Positions 5,235 to 7,160 of a stretch of DNA of 7,160 nt are shown here, piece after piece. Position numbers and translations under genes: made by a program. Within the stretch, counting starts at the first letter, position 1. Every line of letters starts with the position of its first letter. Origin of the DNA: an uncultured Ruminiclostridium sp. (GTDB lineage Bacteria; Bacillota; Clostridia; Oscillospirales; Acutalibacteraceae); NCBI GenBank assembly GCA_902490005.1, contig CABUCM010000071.1:1-7160 (forward strand), read 5' to 3'. The notes under the pieces were generated by a model that did no database searches, was not told where the DNA came from, and was given only the letters and a program-made list of their open reading frames with translations.

Positions 5235-6434
5235 ATGAAGCCCGCTTCTGCCGTCTCCTCCCATGCTGAAAAAAAGCAAACCCTGTTCATTGCGGTCTTC
5301 CTGGTAGTCCTATACGCCGTTTTTGCCTTATGCGACAATTTGAAAGGCATTTTTATTCCCCTTTATAAAGAAGAGTTTCAGCTTTCGGATACCCAGGTCG
5401 GCGCTATTACCACGGCGGCGATGCTGGCTTTAGCCATTTTTCAATATCTAAGCAGCCTAATCATTGGTAAGACGGGATACAAAAAGTTTTTGATTCTCGG
5501 CTTTCTTGTAGTAGGCGGCGCCTTGGTTCTCGTTGCTTTCAGCGATCATTACCTCACCCTTTTGCTGAGCATATTTTTGCTTTACATCGGCATGTCCATG
5601 CTGAATTTGAATATCAACCTTTTAGGGCCGGCCTTGGCGGTGACTTCTCCGGCGATTTTAATGAGCTGCATTCACGGCTCTTATGGCCTGGCAAATTCCG
5701 TCATGCAAAGGACCGCCGGTTCCCTTTTGGAAAAAGGCATTCCATGGCGTTCCTTTTACTTATTTCTATTGATTCCCTTCGGATTGATGCTGGTTTGGGC
5801 TATTTTTGTAAAAATCCCTTATCAGCCCAAGGTAGTAAAAAGCGCCGGTGGAAAAAAAGCCCTTTTTAAAAATCCGATGATCTATTTATATATGTTGATC
5901 GCGGGCTTCTATTCCGCCTCGGAGGCCGGCATAGGGGGCTGGTTCGTCAACTATATGAGCGAATCCTTTCACATGGGCGCTGACGAACGGTCTTTGTATG
6001 CTTCCCTTTTCTTTCTTCTTAAAACAGTAGGTATGGTGTTCGGCGGCTTTATCATCCGCTATTTAGGGCAGTTCCGGACGGTTCTTTTCTATGCCATCGC
6101 CGCGGCAATCCTGGTCACCTCAGGGATTGCCCTGGGAAAACCCGGATTGTTTCTAATCGTTTTGGCCGGCCTCGCGTTTTCTTCTATTTATCCCACTACC
6201 CTCTCCACCATCCCCACTTCTTTCGGGGAGGAAACCTCTCAGGCTACCGGTTTAATCATGATGTCCAGCAGCTTGACGGCCATGGTCTCCAATATGCTTA
6301 TCGGACTGCTAAACGACCATATTGGAACCAGGCTGGCTTTCTTTATCGTCCCTCTGTGCCTGGCGGCGGTGGCCGTTACTTCCCGAATGATCCAAAAGGC
6401 CGCCCGAAAAAACGAAACGGAAAAATATGCGTAA
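5235..6434 (+). CDS. MFS transporter, fucose-permease-like (FHS family)
   Basis: This is a 399-residue integral membrane protein with 12 predicted helices in two six-helix halves, joined by a basic cytoplasmic loop at about 194-213. Likely helices begin near residues 17, 54, 84, 105, 133, 173, 215, 253, 281, 303, 335 and 366. The first helix and loop (VLYAVFALCDNLKGIFIPLYKEEF read in parts) and the helix-10 motif SSIYPTTLSTIP (316-327) resemble the FHS/FucP group of sugar-proton symporters (COG0738). That points to uptake of a sugar or similar small solute, but the substrate cannot be read from the sequence. The start is ATG at 5235, with GGGGG at 5223-5227 seven bases upstream. It is a single-gene unit: its own promoter lies upstream and a strong terminator begins 3 nt after the stop. 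It is divergent from the patatin gene. Other MFS subfamilies remain possible. Confidence 0.85.
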   Translation: MKPASAVSSHAEKKQTLFIAVFLVVLYAVFALCDNLKGIFIPLYKEEFQLSDTQVGAITTAAMLALAIFQYLSSLIIGKTGYKKFLILGFLVVGGALVLVAFSDHYLTLLLSIFLLYIGMSMLNLNINLLGPALAVTSPAILMSCIHGSYGLANSVMQRTAGSLLEKGIPWRSFYLFLLIPFGLMLVWAIFVKIPYQPKVVKSAGGKKALFKNPMIYLYMLIAGFYSASEAGIGGWFVNYMSESFHMGADERSLYASLFFLLKTVGMVFGGFIIRYLGQFRTVLFYAIAAAILVTSGIALGKPGLFLIVLAGLAFSSIYPTTLSTIPTSFGEETSQATGLIMMSSSLTAMVSNMLIGLLNDHIGTRLAFFIVPLCLAAVAVTSRMIQKAARKNETEKYA

Positions 6435-6436
6435 CA

Positions 6437-6468
6437 AAAGAGCCGGACAGAACGAAGTCCGGCTCTTT
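6437..6468 (+). terminator. Intrinsic terminator of the MFS transporter gene
   Basis: A perfect 12-bp stem, AAAGAGCCGGAC with GTCCGGCTCTTT (6437-6448 and 6457-6468), encloses an 8-nt loop and is followed by CTTAATAAAT. It begins 3 nt after the stop codon. The A-rich left side gives a U-run on the opposite strand, so it could also act from the right. Confidence 0.88.
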
Positions 6469-6561
6469 CTTAATAAATAGCCGAAAATTCAACCACATCC
6501 ACCCATAAAGTACAGACAGCATAAAAACCGCTCAACAGGAGGATACCAGCAGTCCTGAAAA

Positions 6562-6574
6562 GCGTATGATACGC
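6562..6574. repeat. 13-bp dyad GCGTATGATACGC
   Basis: Perfect 6-bp arms GCGTAT/ATACGC flank a single central G. The loop is too small for a normal RNA hairpin, so if functional it would be a DNA-level site. It lies between two terminators with no promoter recognised beside it. The rest of 6475-6600 shows no gene. Confidence 0.3.
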
Positions 6575-6606
6575 AAGAAAATCATTTGCAGCACACGAAT
6601 AAAAGC

Positions 6607-6642
6607 AAAAGAAGGGGCCTGATTCCTCAGGACCCTTCTTTT
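6607..6642. terminator. Bidirectional intrinsic terminator after the ChW-repeat gene
   Basis: A long hairpin has arms AAAAGAAGGG (6607-6616) and CCCTTCTTTT (6633-6642), one G/A mismatch, an inner stem CCTGA/TCAGG (6618-6622 with 6627-6631) and a TTCC tetraloop. On the plus strand the stem runs into a T-tract. On the minus strand TTCTTTTGCTTTTATT follows. It lies 36 nt past the stop of the minus-strand gene at 6679 and is the probable terminator of that gene. Confidence 0.88.
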
Positions 6643-6678
6643 TTGCAACCGCGATAGAGTTTTTCGGCTTAGAAGCTT

Positions 6679-7160
6679 CTATGGTTCTAACCGTCCGGCT
6701 TGGGTTTTTGCATCGTTCCCTGGTGAGGCGCTGTTTGGGGAGTTCAGATCGGCGCTTGAGGTATCCGATGCTAAGGAACTCTGGCTCTCGTTGGATAAAG
6801 GCGGCTCCTGTGCTGGAAGCGATGAGACAGATTCAGAGGAAGCCTGGCTCTCAGGCGGTTGGATTTCCGCTGGTTTTTCCACCAGTTTGATTTCAATAGC
6901 CTCCAGGCGCTTTGCCAAGCCCTCTGTGCCCGCCATTTCTCCATTTTTGCGCCAATCCTGCCAGCCATAGGTTTGGACGTGAACCCGGTAATAAATATCA
7001 TAGTGTTCCGCCAGTTCACCGGTCAAGCGGATTTCGATCCCTTCCAATCGCTTTCCTTCACCGGACGTGCCGCTGTCGGCGCCGTCCTTGACCCAGTTCT
7101 GCCAACCGTAGGTCTGCACATGGGTGTGGTATTCCACACTGCCGCTGTAACCGGGATTTT
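6679..7160 (-). CDS. C-terminal part of a ChW-repeat (clostridial hydrophobic W) protein, partial
   Basis: The frame is open to the window edge at 7160, so the true start is outside; a GTG at 7135-7137 is an internal valine. Two ChW repeats (PF07538 type) are visible. The first is at about 7024-7152 (GYSGSVEYHTHVQTYGWQNW, then KRLEGIEIRL). The second is at about 6883-7017 (YYRVHVQTYGWQDW, then KRLEAIEIKL). HVQTYGWQ is identical in both, and the repeat period is 47 residues. ChW proteins are typically secreted and cell-surface associated in Clostridia, where the repeats are thought to mediate surface or ligand binding. After the repeats comes a 67-residue tail rich in Ser, Pro, Glu, Gln and Ala (about 6679-6882), ending without an LPXTG motif or membrane helix. 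Any catalytic or adhesin domain and the signal peptide would lie upstream of the window. The domain call is firm; the overall function is unknown. Confidence 0.9.
   Translation of the reverse strand, partial: NPGYSGSVEYHTHVQTYGWQNWVKDGADSGTSGEGKRLEGIEIRLTGELAEHYDIYYRVHVQTYGWQDWRKNGEMAGTEGLAKRLEAIEIKLVEKPAEIQPPESQASSESVSSLPAQEPPLSNESQSSLASDTSSADLNSPNSASPGNDAKTQAGRLEP

Noticed and set aside
6568..6624. 18-codon plus-strand frame within the terminator region
   Set aside because: The nearest AGGAGG is about 24 nt upstream, too far, and the frame runs into the terminator stem.
7135..7137. GTG as the start of the ChW-repeat gene
   Set aside because: The upstream codons continue the repeat (GYSGS before VEYHTHVQ) with no stop to the window edge, so this is an internal valine.

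Overview
The window looks like chromosomal DNA from a member of the Firmicutes, class Clostridia. The case rests on clostridial ChW (hydrophobic W) repeats at the right edge, strong GGAGG-type ribosome binding sites, frequent TTG and GTG starts, sigma-A-like promoters and compact intrinsic terminators. GC content is moderate and codon use looks even across the genes. I would not name a genus.

Left two thirds (about 3930 down to 1, minus strand): one operon reads ruvC, ruvA, ruvB, glmM and then the start of a class I SAM-dependent rRNA-methyltransferase-like gene. It begins at a promoter with a perfect TATAAT box at 3888-3893. The ruv genes encode the complete Holliday-junction machinery: the RuvA/RuvB branch-migration motor and the RuvC resolvase. 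GlmM makes glucosamine-1-phosphate for peptidoglycan. The spacing is tight (5, 3 and 19 nt), which suggests translational coupling. An 88-nt gap with a strong hairpin separates glmM from the methyltransferase reading frame, which stops after 67 codons and looks broken.

Middle (4058-5234): a minus-strand patatin-like phospholipase gene of the YjjU type ends in its own terminator hairpin. A 271-nt AT-rich region separates it from a divergent plus-strand transporter gene. This region holds a promoter for each gene, a nearly perfect 23-bp palindrome between them, a 9-bp tandem repeat, and a possible 27-codon leader ORF just before the patatin gene.

Right (5235-7160): a complete 12-helix MFS transporter of the fucose-permease-like FHS type ends at a clean terminator. 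A second, bidirectional terminator follows, and then the C-terminal part of a ChW-repeat protein read from the minus strand and cut by the window edge.

No RNA gene, CRISPR array, insertion sequence, integrase or attachment site was seen. No intergenic gap exceeds 300 nt. Most of the window is housekeeping; the points worth following are the broken methyltransferase frame, the divergent control region at 4964-5234, the ruvCAB-glmM order and the ChW protein with its low-complexity tail.
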